In this document: positions 1 to 10,171 of the stretch, piece after piece
How positions within the stretch are numbered: position 1 is the stretch's first letter
Layout of the letters: each line of letters begins with the position of its first letter
Assembly (NCBI GenBank): GCA_003427395.1
Contig: BFEA01000629.1
Location: forward strand, 71,979 to 125,219
From: Chara braunii
Taxonomy: Eukaryota; Streptophyta; Charophyceae; Charales; Characeae
Direction: 5' to 3'
DNA length: 53,241 nucleotides
Made by a program: the position numbers and the translations under genes
Notes under the pieces: generated by a model
What the model was told of the DNA's origin: nothing
Seen by the model: the letters and a program-made list of their open reading frames with translations, nothing else
Database searches by the model: none

Positions 1-89
1 GAATTTGATTGATTGATTGATTGATTGAGCGATTGGTTGGTTGATTGATTGATTGATTGTTTGGATCGCATTGATTGATTGATTGATTA

Positions 90-146
<57 letters not shown>

Positions 147-310
147 CTGTTTGATTGATTGGCTCGCAACCAATCAATCAATGAATTTTAATCAATCAAT
201 CAATAAAAAACGGGGACAAAGTATCCAATTGATTGATTGATTGATTGGCATTGATTGATTGATTGATTGATTGTTTGATTGTTTGATTGGTTTCCTCGCA
301 ATCAATCAAC

Positions 311-386
<76 letters not shown>

Positions 387-387
387 T

Positions 388-419
<32 letters not shown>

Positions 420-430
420 CACCATCCAGC
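1..430. repeat. (TTGA)n / (TCAA)n tetranucleotide microsatellite in inverted blocks
   Basis: Blocks of TTGA repeats (about 5-165 and 226-294) alternate with their complement TCAA (about 169-205 and 299-419), separated by short spacers, one of which (about 206-225) is unrelated. The opposed blocks can pair with each other as long hairpins. No coding role; the reading frames through it are repeats of NQSI-type peptides. Confidence 0.95.
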
Positions 431-840
431 CGACATTAAGAAGGCACGACGGTGACTGGTGCCCTCTGGCATTGTGGCAGGCGGAGTTTCTACACGGTCG
501 TTGATACTTCATTTAGCGACATGTTGCATTGTCCCTTGTTCGCCTGTGTGAAAGGTGGAGCTGTGGCGAAGTCGAAGTGCCGACAAGGCTACTCCATAGC
601 GCCTACGAGGGCAATCCAAAGCGCCGATGAGACCACTCCACAGCTGCGTCGTGCATCAACTGGCGTTGCGACATAGCCGTTCAAGGTCACCACCGCGATA
701 GTTCAGCACAACCACACAGCTCCCCATCGGGACGGCACCCCGCAGGCGGAGATGGCATCCAAAGGTACGGTACGGAGGCCCTTTTTTTTTTTGTCTGTGT
801 TGTGGCTTTTTCCATTGTATGTTTTCCACCCCTATCTGCC
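431..840. other. unassigned stretch between microsatellite and satellite
   Basis: Mostly unique sequence of mixed composition with a short poly-T run at 781-792. Open frames on both strands are short, overlap each other and show no domain. I see no gene here. Confidence 0.5.
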
Positions 841-2282
841 CCAAGGTCCGTCAGTGTTGCTGTGGTCCCTCTGATGGTGGGTCCCTCTGCTGGGTCCCTA
901 CTGTTGCTGCCCCTCCCGATGGTGCGGCGTCGCCAAGGCGCCAGACCACCGGATGGTCCGGCGTCGTCAAGGCGCAAGACCATCAGATGGTCCGGCGTCG
1001 TCGAGGCGCCAGACCATCAGATGGTCCGGCGTCGTCGAGGCGCCTGACCATCAGATGGTCCGGCGTCGTCGAGCGGCCAGACCATCAGATGGTCCGGCGT
1101 CGTCAAGGCGCCGGACCTTCTAGGCTTTCGGCACAGCAGCTGCTGGTGCTGCTGTGCCCCTGCCTTGCCTGCTGTTCCAATGTTCGTCAATGTTTCTGTG
1201 GTCCCTCTGATGGTGGGTCCCGCTGCTGGGTCCCTGCTGATGCTGGCCCTTCGATGGTCCGGTGCCGTGAAGGCGCCGGACCATCCAGGCTTTCGGCACA
1301 GCAGCTGCGGCCGCTGCTGCGTCCCACTGTTGCTGTGGCATGTAAGCTAGGGTTCATGTGCCGCTGCACATGCTGTGGCCGCAGTTGCTGCCGCATCTGC
1401 CCCAATGTTCATCAGTGTTGTTGTGGTCCCATCTGATGTTGGGTCCCTTTGCTGGGTCCCTGATGTTGCTGCCCCTCCCGATGGTGCGGCGTCGTCAAGG
1501 CGCCAGACCACCGGATGGTCCGGCGTCGTCAAGGCGCCAGACCATCAGATGGTCCGGCGTCGTCGAGGCGCCAGACCATCAGATGGTCTGGCATCGTCGT
1601 GGCGCTGGACCACCCAGGCTTTCGGCACAGCAGCTACTGACGCTGCTGTGCCCCTGCCTTCACTGCTGCTCCAATGTTCGTCAATGTTTAAATGGTCCCT
1701 CTGATGCTGGGTCCCTCTGTTGGGTCCCTGCTGGCCCAATGTTCGTCAGTGTTGCTGTGGTCCCTCCGATGCTGGGTCCCTGTGCTGGGTTCCCTGCTGA
1801 TGCTGGCCCTCCGATGGTCCGGCGTCGTTTAGGTGCCGGACCATCCAGGCTTTCGGCACAACAGTTGCGGCCGCTGCTGCGTCCCGCTGTTGTTGTGGCA
1901 TGTAAGCAAGGGTTCGTGTGCCGCTGTACATGCTGTGGCCGCAGTTGCTGCCGCATCTGCCCCAATGTTCATCAGCGTTGCTGTGGTCCCTCTGATGCTN
2001 NGTCCCTCTGCCGGGTCCCTCTGTTGCTNCTGGGTCCCTCTGTTGCTGGGTCCCTCTGCTGGGTCCNTACTGTTGCTGGGTCCCTCTGTTGCTGGGTCCC
2101 TACTGTTGCTGGGTCCCTCTGCTGGGTCCTTCTATTGCTGGCTCCATCTGCTGGGTCCCTGCTGCCCCAATGTCTGTCAGCGTTGCTGTGGTCCCTTTAA
2201 TGCTGGGTACCTCTAATGCTGGTTCCCTGCTGATGCTGGCCCTCCAATGGTACGGCGTCGGCAAGGCGCCGGACCATCCAGG
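841..2282. repeat. GC-rich satellite array, 34-bp palindromic unit, left block
   Basis: The 34-bp unit holds the near-perfect palindrome GACCATCAGATGGTC followed by CGGCGTCGTCGAGGCGCC. It recurs at exactly 34-bp steps (CATCAG at 981, 1015, 1049, 1083) and again around 1500-1600. It is interspersed with longer blocks of the type TTTCGGCACAGCAGCTGC and GATGGTGGGTCCC. Long open frames on both strands (for example 819-1436 and 1358-2200) come from the repeat having few stop codons. They translate to Arg/Ser/Pro-rich repeats and are not supported as proteins. Confidence 0.85.
1985..2165. repeat. TGCTGGGTCCCTCTGT minisatellite with ambiguous bases
   Basis: A variable run of GGGTCCCTCTG / CTGTTGCT words within the satellite. 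Ns at 2000, 2001, 2029 and 2067 fall here, so the copy number in the assembly is uncertain. Confidence 0.7.
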
Positions 2283-2285
2283 ATT

Positions 2286-3160
2286 GTTTTTTTTTTTTTT
2301 TTTTTTTTGGAAAGTTCAAGTCGTTTATTGCACAAGAAAACAATGGGACGAGGCCGGGACCTCACAATTCTACCCGGAGTTATCCTGGCAGCCTCAGCCA
2401 GTTTAGCTTACGAGCCCAGCTCGACAGTCCAAACTAAATGCGTGAAATGTCAAAGTTACTACCTGCTGGAAACCGGGTCCAGCGTCCCATCCAAATAACT
2501 TTCCAAAAATTAAAACTTTGAATCGCATAGCAAATGATGAGCTAACAGAAAATCCTAGCTCCAAAATCAGAGGCCAAGCCCAGCATCCCAAATCACTGGC
2601 CTTATCTCTTGTTCCTTCAAGGGATATTCCAGCAGCTTGTGAAGACAATTAAGAAACAAAGTTTCTACATCTTGACGCCAATGGCATAAGCCACGGCTAT
2701 ATACCAGACCGACACTTAAGAGGGGAGAGAATGGGCCCAGCCCACTGAGCAAGCCACTCCCACAGGTAAGAGGCCCAGCAGGACCCAATTCTCATCCCAT
2801 GGAAATAAGTCTTTTGGAATCCTCTTCCGGTGTACCGCCCACCATTTCCAAAACCTCTTACCTGGCTTGCTGCAGGCTAATGGGATGTCCATCAGGGGAG
2901 AGAAGGGGCACGTATACCACAGATGATTGGTGGCCTCCCATGCCCATTTACACGTGCTGCAGGCTAATGGGGTGTCCATCCCTATTGAATGTAACCACAC
3001 CGCCGACGCTGTGGCCAACAACGATTGTAGCAGAAGAACGCTGGCTTACTTCTGAGAGGGCAAGACCTTCAGTTGTTTCCAAAAGGCAAGAAGGTTATTG
3101 CAGGTTACCGGCTGCAGCAATTGCTCCTCTCGTCTGCCGATTACCACATCGACCGGCTGC
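2286..3160 (-). mobile_element. 5'-truncated L1-type LINE, minus strand, inserted in the satellite
   Basis: Read on the minus strand this ends in a poly(A) (poly-T 2287-2308 on the plus strand), preceded by CCAGGATAACTCCGGGT and, further up, GGGACGCTGGACCCGG. Both words recur next to poly(A) tails elsewhere in the window (32.5 kb and 52.4 kb), which marks a related LINE tail. Upstream is a fragment of the LINE ORF2 C-terminus. The satellite is interrupted at the sequence CATCCAGGATTG and resumes near 3165, so the element landed inside the array. Its 5' end near 3160 is approximate and I found no clear target duplication. Confidence 0.7.
2716..3021 (-). pseudogene. LINE ORF2 C-terminal fragment with zf-RVT-like zinc-binding motif
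   Basis: The 101-residue frame has CSTCKWAWEATNHLWYTCP, which fits the zf-RVT pattern (C-x2-C, then E-T-like, H-L/I-W/F, then CP) found after the reverse transcriptase in plant L1 elements. It is followed by a Trp-rich stretch (FWKWWAVHRKRIPKDLFPW) of the kind seen at LINE ORF2 ends. The reverse transcriptase part is missing because of 5' truncation, so it is a dead fragment. Known family pattern, assigned by eye. Confidence 0.6.
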
Positions 3161-3164
3161 CGGC

Positions 3165-5570
3165 TACTGATGTTGATGTGCCCCTGCCTTGCATGCTGCC
3201 CCATTGTTTGTCAATCTTTCTGTGGTCCCTCTGATGCTGGGTTCCTCAGTTGCTGCAGCATCTGCCCCGATGTTCATCTGTTTTACTGTGGCCCCTCTGA
3301 TGTTGGGTCCTCAGTTGCTACTGCAACAGCAACAGCGTCTACATGCCACAGCGGTCAGTATTGTACAATCCCTCATTTGCAGATGGTGCCGAAAGCCTGG
3401 ATGGTCTGGTGTCGTCGAGGCACCAGACCATCAGATGGTCCGGCGTCATCGAGGCGCCGGACCATCCAGGCTTTCGGCACAGCAGCTACTGACGCTGATG
3501 TGCCCCTGCCTTGCATGCTGCCCCATTGTTCGTCAATCTTTTTGTGGTCCCTCTGATGCTGGGTTCCTCAGTTGCTGCAGCATCTGCCCCGATGTTCATC
3601 TGTTTTACTGTGGCCCCTCTGATGCTGGGTCCTCAGTTGCTACTGCAACAGCAACAGCGTCTACATGCCACAGCGGTTAGTATTGTACAATCCCTCATTT
3701 GCAGATGGTGCCGAAGGCCTGGATGGTCTGGCGTCGTCGAGGCGCCAGACCATCAGATGGTCCGGCGTCGTCGAGGCGCCGGACCATCTAGGCTTACAGC
3801 ACAGCAGCTACTAACGCTGATGTGCCCCTGCCTTGCATGCTGCCCCATTGTTCGTCAATCTTTCTGTGGTCCCTCTGATGTTGGGTTCCTCAGCTGTTGC
3901 AGCATCTGCCTCGATGTTCATCTGTTTTACTGTGGCCCCTCTGATGTTGATTCCTCAGTTGCTACTGCAACAGCAACAGTGTCTACATGCCACAGCGGTC
4001 AGTATTGTACAATCCCTCATTTGCAGAAGGCGCCGAAAGCCTGGATGGTCCTGCGTCGTCAAGGCGCCTGACCATCAGATGGTCCGACGTCGTCGAGGCG
4101 CCGGACCATCCAGGCTTTCGGCATATTAGCTACAGACGCTGATGTGCCCCTGCCTTGCATGCTGCCCCATTATTCGTCAATCTTTCTATGGTCCCTCTGA
4201 TGCTGGGTTCCTCAGTTGCTGCAGCATCTGCCCCGATGTTCATTTGTTTTACTGTCGCCCCTCTGATGTTGGGCCCTCAGTTGCCACTACAACAGCAACA
4301 GCGTCTACATGCCACAGCGGTCAGTATTGTACAATCCCTTATTTGTAGATGGTGCCGAAAGCCTGGATGGTCTGGCGTCGTCGAGGTGCTAGACCATCAG
4401 ATGGTCCGGCGTCGTCGAGGTACGCCAGACCATCAGATGGTCCCTCTGATGCTGTGGCCTCAATTGCTGCAGCATCTGCCCCAATGTTCATTAGTGTTGA
4501 TGTGGCCCCTCTGATGCTGGGTCCCTCTGTTGGGTCCTTGTTGTTGCTGCCCCTCCCGATGGTGCGTCGTCGTGAAGGCACCAGACCACCGGATGGTCCG
4601 GCGTCGTCGAGGCGCCAGACCATCAGATGGTCCGACGTCGTCGAGGCGCCAGACCATCAGATGGTCCGGCGTCATCGAGGCGCCGGACCAATCAGGCTTT
4701 CGCCACAGCAGCTACTGACGCTGATGTGCCCCTGCCTTGCATGCTGCCCCATTGTTCGTCAAACTTTTTGTGGACCCTCTGATACTGGGTTCCTCAGTTG
4801 CTGCAGCATCTGCCCTGATGTTCATCTATTTTGCTGTGGCCCGTCTGATGCTGGATCCTCAGTAACTACTGCAACAGCAACAGCGTCTACATGCCACAGC
4901 GGTCAGTATTGTACAATCCCTCATTTGCAGATGGTGCCGAAAGCCTAGATGGTCTGGCGTCGTCGAGGCGCCAGACCATCAGATGGTCCGGCGTCGTCGA
5001 GGCGCCGGACCATCCAGGCTTTCGGCAAAGCAGCTACTGACGCTGATGTGCCCCTGCCTTGCATGCTGCCCCATTGTTCGTCAATCTTTTTGTGGTCCCT
5101 CAGATGTTGGGTTCCTCAGTTGCTGCAGCATCTGCCCCAATAATCGTCACTGTTGTTGTGGCCCCTCTGATGCGGGGTCCCTCAGTTGGGTCCCTGTTGT
5201 TGCTGCCCCTCCCGATGGTGCGGCGTCGTCAAGGCGTCAGACCACCGGATGATCCGGCGTCGTCAAGGCGCCAGACCATCAGATGGTCCGGCGTCGTCGA
5301 GGCCCCAGACCATCAGATGGTCCGGCGTCGTCGAGGCACCAGACCATCAGATGGTCCGGCGTCGTCGAGGCGCCGGACCATCAGATGGTCCGGCGTCGTC
5401 GAGGTGCCGGACCATCCAGGCTTTCGGCACAGCAGCTACTGACGCTGATGTGCCCCTGCCTTGCATGCTGCCCCATTGTTCGTCAATCTTTCTGTGGTCC
5501 CTCTGATGCTGGGTTCCTCGGTTGCTGCAGCATCTGCCCCGATGTTCATCAGTTTTACTGTGCCATCCAA
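3165..5570. repeat. GC-rich satellite, right block, with exact 322-bp higher-order unit
   Basis: The word CTGATGTGCCCCTGCC marks each higher-order unit. Its starts are near 3173, 3495, 3817, 4139, 4721, 5043 and 5445: spacings of 322, 322, 322, 582, 322 and 402 bp. The longer spacings come from extra 34-bp palindromic units and a CCCCTCCCGATGGTGC segment (4450-4680, 5150-5400). Each unit carries GTATTGTACAATCCCT and a TTTCGGCACAGCAGCTACTG word. Overlapping open frames on both strands are artefacts of repeat composition. Confidence 0.85.
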
Positions 5571-5922
5571 TGGTCTGGCGCCTCAGCCACGCCGGACGAT
5601 CTGATGCTTGGATTTACAGTGCTCTGCTGCGGACTGGCCATCGCTTTCCCGTTAAGGGAAACCGCAGGTTGGCGTGCTTGGATAAGTGCCCTTTGCACTG
5701 GCCATGGGCACGATGGGAACGGTCCTTCCCCGTTACAGTGGTAGGGATTCCGCAGTGGAGGCAAGTGCTTTCCCGTTTGGCTGCTGCCATTGCGAACGTT
5801 CGTTGGTGGAGACAAGTGCTTTGTGTGATGCCTGACAAGGCACCAGTACTGCTGACTGTCGGCAGCTTGCTGTTGTCACCGGTTCTGGACGCGTTCCACC
5901 GCCCCTTCTTCTTAACCTCTGT
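5571..5922. other. transition from satellite to coding element
   Basis: Satellite homology fades near 5570. Short imperfect words (CTTTCCCGTT, CAAGTGCTTT) recur here. Open frames exist on both strands with no domain. The start of the coding element may lie upstream of 5923, but no promoter could be identified. Confidence 0.4.
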
Positions 5923-6483
5923 TTGTTCCGTGTGTTGCGTCGGTGTTGGATGCAGTGTTATGCAGCTGCGTGCTCCTCAGGGCTCTCTACGCCAAAGGTT
6001 GTTGGAAGGGCGGTCACGTTCCAAGAGAAGTACTGGGCAATCGATTGGCACCTCGGTATGAAAGTCCCCTGTTGTGGCCCAGTTATTCTTTTGCGGGATG
6101 AGAGTGGTGGTTACTACCCGTGCGGGGGTATCAAGACTTACTCATTTGATAAGAACATGCCTGACGAGGAGTATATGAGATTCCATCTTACGACGTGTTT
6201 CGACATCGACGGTCACGAGGTGCCTGACAACTACAAGCTCGTGTCTCTCCGCGCCGAGAAGTTCCAAGGTTACGGCATCCGAGCTGCATCAATGCCTCCG
6301 TTCGACAAGTCCAAGAAGAAGGATGCGTCGCAGATGGTGATGCTCAGGCCGTTCGAGTTCCTCAAGCGCGTTAATTGCTATAAGGTGTCGAACCATATCA
6401 TGACGATTGACAACAACCTGCAGTTGTCAAATCCCTTCGTGCCCTTCCATTGTGATCTTGAAGACTTCGCAGACATGGTGTGA
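5923..6483 (+). pseudogene. N-terminal module of the ParB-like element protein, unknown function
   Basis: A 186-residue segment that looks protein-coding (mixed composition, no repeats). It has clustered Cys/His: PCCGP near residue 50, YYPCGG near 65, and HLTTCFDIDGHE near 90, which could bind zinc but match no family I know. It ends at a TGA (6481-6483). The same frame stays open beyond it and runs directly into the acidic region starting at 6502, so the TGA looks like a nonsense change inside a longer gene rather than a natural end. The start codon used here is only the first ATG in frame; a spliced upstream exon is possible. Confidence 0.45.
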
Positions 6484-6501
6484 CGTCACAAGCTGCAGGC
6501 G

Positions 6502-7656
6502 ATGGGCCAAACCGTTTTGCGAGCTACCGTCTCTGTGAGCTCGCCAAAGGCGGTGGGCAAGAGTTGTGGGGAGCCGAAAACATCCGCCTGTATGAGCAAA
6601 AGTGGGGCCGCATCGACACAGGCAAAGAGCGTGAGCAAATCAGCTTCTCTGCTCCAGCCGAAGGATGTGTCTGCGACGCAGGCGCCATCGCATGCAGAAT
6701 ATGCGGCACGCGTTTCTTTGACTCCGCCTGGTGGGGCCACTGACCATGAGGATGACGACGAAAACCCTGAGGAGGACTCGCGCTTCTTCAACTCAGACGA
6801 TGGGCGGTGGCCCGATGGCAATGCTGCGAAAGACACGGAAGGGGACGAAGACGAACAGCGGTTCCGCGACGGTGCACACGATGAAGAGGGAAGCTTGGAG
6901 GATGGCTTCGCCGGAGGCGATGGTAGTGAACGCCAAGAGGATGGTGGGCACGAAGACGATGGGAGTGAAGAAGAAAAAAATGAGGATGCAAGTGACGAGG
7001 AGGCCGCAGAACGGGAGGACAGCTACGAAGGGGGGGGTGAAGGAGATGAGGGTGGGGTGGACGACGACGACGACGGGAATAGAGGGTCGCAGAAAAGGCG
7101 GGAACAGTCTTCCCGTGCCACTAGTCATGATGGTCCGGCAGAAGATGACGATGTGTTGCATGGCACACAAAGGTCTGTGTGCATGCGCAAGAGAAAAATG
7201 AGATGTGGGAATGCAGAGGAAGAGAAGCGGAGACAAGCTAAGCTCATCAGCCTACACGCCTCAAAGGAGGCTTACAAGAGATCCTTAGAGGCGCAATCCG
7301 CTAAACCAGCAAAGCAAAAACGTGAACGCACTCGATCTTCCCAGAGGCCGAAGAAGAAAGCAAAGGCCGATGAGACAAAGGAAATGGCGGACACTGGGGA
7401 CGAAGCGGCGGGGGTCGACCCGAGACATACAGCGTCAAAGCCTGGAGAGTTGACCAACGACACTATCGACACCACGAAATATTTTTTCCTGGAATACGAC
7501 GGGGACGGCAATGCGATAGATCGGCCTACCCAAGTTTTTGTTGACGTGGTCAAAATACTGCCCAGCCCTTCAAAAGGCATGCAATATAACCACAGGCCGT
7601 TGAATGAGATGTTGGTCACCTCCATCACGGACGCAATGGAACACCCCGAAAAGTAG
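6502..7656 (+). pseudogene. acidic linker plus first half of a ParB-like domain
   Basis: 384 residues. Residues about 75-200 are very rich in Asp/Glu/Gly, then a Lys/Arg-rich nuclear-localisation-like part follows (RKRKMR near 225, KKKAKAD near 285). From residue 325 a folded domain begins: VFVDVVKILPSPSKG, then NHRPLNEML and SITDAM. This resembles the start of ParB/Srx-type N-terminal domains (I-x-P-x-P...R...L..SI). A TAG (7654-7656) cuts the domain, but the same frame continues through a second TAG (7678) into the next segment, which supplies the other half. Acid-rich linkers and basic patches are usual in nuclear proteins. The ParB assignment is by motif pattern only. Confidence 0.5.
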
Positions 7657-7701
7657 AAGGAGTGGGACAGAAACACCTAGATTCTTGCTCCTGTCGTTGA
7701 A

Positions 7702-8082
7702 GTGGAAAAGGATGGCCGGAAGCGGTGGGAACGTGTGAAGCCGGAGGACTGGGATGATGACGAGGTTGCCTCCTACCATTGGTACACAGTGGCTGGTCAA
7801 CATACAGCGGAGGCAGCAAAGAGGCTCGTCGCTGCAAAACCGTCTGCTGCCCACAAGTGGGGCGTGCATTCTTGGAAGGCGCGGGTTGTGTATTTTGATG
7901 ACGACCATTTGGAGGGGTATGCGTACATCTCCACGTTTGACAACACCAGGGAGACGCGTGCTATCCCGTTGTCGTTTCGAATGGCTGTGACTGCTATAAG
8001 AGGACTGTGGCAGAGTATGAAAGAGCCAAAAGGTGATTGGCATCAGGCAAAGACGGTGGAAGAGAGGACTGCACAGCCGTGA
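7702..8082 (+). pseudogene. second half of the ParB-like domain
   Basis: In the same frame as the preceding segment, separated from it only by two TAG codons. It opens with the strand-like ILAPVVEVE, then YHWYTVAGQHTAEAAKRL (GQHTAEAAK encoded at 7795-7821). That corresponds to the ParB box normally written G-x-H/R-R-x-x-A-A-K. The usual Arg after the His is a Thr here. A further strand/turn region follows (ARVVYFDDDHLEGYAYI), also expected of the fold. ParB-like domains bind or nick DNA and hydrolyse CTP in bacterial ParB; in phages and bacteria they are also found fused to DNA methyltransferases, which fits what follows. It starts at a non-ATG codon because it is a continuation, not a separate gene. 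Confidence 0.5.
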
Positions 8083-8086
8083 CTAA

Positions 8087-8355
8087 TATCAGGAGTTCGT
8101 ATGGAAAGCTATACGGATGACTCCTGACACCTCGCTCTAGAACCAGTCGTTGGCGAAAAGATTTGTGAGGAATTGGTCAAACCTTTTGAGGCCCTACATG
8201 TGTCTTGCGGCGAGCGGCAGGGTTGTGTGGAATCTGGTTGAGAAATTTTTTGACAAATAGGAAAAAGGTGAATTGCCAGGGCAGGTTGGCGTGAGACCAG
8301 TGGATCAGGAAGGGAAAGTAGGTGAGGCGGCAGGACCGGGCATGCAGCGAAGACG
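8087..8355 (+). pseudogene. out-of-frame coding remnant linking ParB-like and methyltransferase-like parts
   Basis: Reading shifts by one frame here. From 8087 the sequence gives a protein-like stretch (QEFVWKAIRMTPD, then KRFVRNWSNLLRPYMC and GRVVWNLVEKFFDK) broken by TAG codons near 8138 and 8258 and ending about 8356. The shift back at 8356 means two indels, or short introns, flank this part. I do not recognise the domain; it is rich in aromatic and basic residues and probably helical. Confidence 0.4.
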
Positions 8356-9279
8356 GTGAAAGGCAAAAAAGTGTTGGTGATCTACGTCCAGTCCAACAAA
8401 AGCTCACCGGGTTTCTATGTTTGCATCAATGATCCCCCCGCGAGCACATGGAAGGTGTTCGGCGATTTCACATCAAGGGAGAAGGAGATGGCCCTCGAGA
8501 AAATACTTGCGGGACACGTTGTCGTCACGAGCGGAATGGCATTTGTGAAAAAACTGATGAACATGAAAAACCTGTACGTGGAGGTGCGAAGGGAGAGATA
8601 TATGGTTCGCATGTTTAACTATGTCCTCTTCAAGATAGAGCAGAGGTCGGAGGGGGAATGGAATGACAAATTCTTCATTGACTACGATACCATAATGAGG
8701 CGGTTTGCACCACGAGGGTTGACGATAGAGAAATGGGAAGAAACCAAGTCCAACATCGTAGCAAAGAAGACTATCGATGTCCCGAAACGATTGGGCGGCG
8801 TAGATGAGGCAAGACTAGGAAAAGGAAATGTCGGGGGGTACAAGGTGACGACTGCAATATATATGGAGTGTCCGTACTTCCTCAAACTTTTCGTGCATGA
8901 GATTCTTGGTGCAGTTGAGCAATTGAGGGACGAGTTGAGACGGATCAGCTCAAATGCTCAACACATAATGTGGGACAAGCGCAAAGATCACACGACGTAT
9001 CTTCCTGTCTGCATCACACCTATGGATGCACTGCACCCGGCAGAAGATTTGACTCGTGTCGTGAGAAAGCTGAGTTGTCACCTTGCAGTATTGGACTTGG
9101 CTCCGTTGAAGAATCTCGACGCATGGAGCGAGCAAAGGTTTCACGAGCTCCGCCAAATGATGACGGTGTTGTGCGGGTCGCATTGGGCGCTAATCATATT
9201 CAGCGCATTGAAAGTCGAGGAAACGGTGTTGAGGAACGTCTTCAGGTGGGATGGTGTGAGAGTTCTTCCAAGGCGCTGA
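8356..9279 (+). pseudogene. methyltransferase-like segment with degenerate DPPY motif
   Basis: 307 residues of clean protein-like sequence. Residues 240-283 read CHLAVLDLAPL, then LDAWSEQRFHELRQMM and GSHWALIIFSA. This has the layout of motif IV of DNA amino-methyltransferases: a hydrophobic strand ending in D-P-P-Y (here D-L-A-P at residues 247-250, encoded 9094-9105), a helix, then the next strand. The catalytic motif is altered (DLAP), so activity is doubtful. The N-terminal 240 residues contain an ECPYFLKLFVHEIL helix and are unassigned. The stop at 9277-9279 is followed by coding-like sequence in another frame. It could be an unrelated domain; the call rests on the pairing with the motif-I-like segment downstream. 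Confidence 0.4.
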
Positions 9280-9478
9280 CGTCGTTATAGCGAAGCAGCA
9301 TCATCCTGCGCCCATTTGGGAACCTTCCGTTGAGAGGGCGCGACTCCATGACCATTGTGCTGCACGATACAGACAACGAATTGAAAAAGGTCACGATCAC
9401 AAAGCCTCGTGGGAACACTCTCTTCGACACACATTACGTGGAGGAGTTATTTGTACGTGTACGAAAGAGGCAATCTGC
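9280..9478 (+). pseudogene. decayed bridge of the methyltransferase-like region
   Basis: Coding-like sequence continues in a different frame (RGRDSMTIVLHDTDNELKKV near 9335-9400), then must change frame again to reach the 9479 segment. A beta-class methyltransferase would have its target-recognition region here. Nothing specific can be recognised. Confidence 0.35.
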
Positions 9479-9748
9479 GTGCGAGGCGATAGCAAACCTG
9501 TGTACGGGATATGGGAGAGGGAACCTGCAAAGATGAAAGACTTGTGCACCTGGTTTTCGAAAGAAGGGGAAGGTGTTCTGTTACTAGGCAAAGTTCAGGC
9601 AGGAACAACGTGGGACTTGCTGCGCTCAGGACGCCATGTCGTCGCATGTGATGGTTCCTCAAACCTGATGGAGTACTCCACTTTATTTATCGATCACCAC
9701 GTTCACAATCCGGATAACAGGTGTCACTTTGAACGGACGAAACCTTAA
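9479..9748 (+). pseudogene. SAM-binding motif-I-like segment of the methyltransferase-like region
   Basis: 89 residues. Residues 32-58 hold GVLLLGKVQAGTTWD followed by LLRSGRHVVACDG. In DNA amino-methyltransferases motif I runs V-L-D-x-F-x-G-x-G-T-T ... G-R-x-x-x-G-x-D/E. Here A-G-T-T (from 9599) and G-R-H-V-V-A-C-D match while the first part of the motif is altered. It lies downstream of the DPPY-like motif, the order of the permuted beta-class. It ends at a TAA (9746-9748), after which the same frame continues at 9767. Confidence 0.4.
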
Positions 9749-9766
9749 CATCGTGCAGACCGAGAC

Positions 9767-10051
9767 ATGTTCCTGAAGCTCGGCAAGAAGAGGGACTCTC
9801 TGTGGAGCTATCTTTCCTGCAATGCACCCGCAACACCAATAGATGTTGATTATATGCACCGTAAGGTGATAGCGATCCAACATCTACAAGGATATCGCAA
9901 CGCCAAACGTGGTGCAATTGAGATATTTCTGAGCCGATGTGAACACCTGTGGTTTGAAAGGAAGCGAGTCAAAATTGATATCAAGGTTTACTGCGAGGTA
10001 ATGGACGTTGGGGAGCAGTTTGACATTATGGACAGTGAGGAGGAGACATAG
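9767..10051 (+). pseudogene. C-terminal continuation of the methyltransferase-like protein
   Basis: 94 residues in the same frame as the preceding and following segments, separated by TAA and TAG codons only. It is helical and basic (NAKRGAIEIFLSRCEHLWFERK) and ends in an acidic run (DSEEET). In this family the stretch after motif I often forms the last helices of the methyltransferase fold. No independent domain was recognised. Confidence 0.4.
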
Positions 10052-10171
10052 GATGAGGAGATTGACCCGCCATTGTCGGATGCACATCAAAATGCAGTGA
10101 GAGACCAAACGCCTCCGCTGTCCGCTATGGGTGGTGAACAAGCGATGTAGGAAGATGTTGGCGGCACTATC

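Noticed and set aside
819-2200. Arg/Ser/Pro-rich proteins on both strands in the satellite
   Set aside because: Frames are open in several phases and on both strands because the repeat unit lacks stop codons.
840-5570. CRISPR array
   Set aside because: The 34-bp palindromic repeats are directly adjacent, with no unique spacers and no cas genes, and the DNA is eukaryotic.
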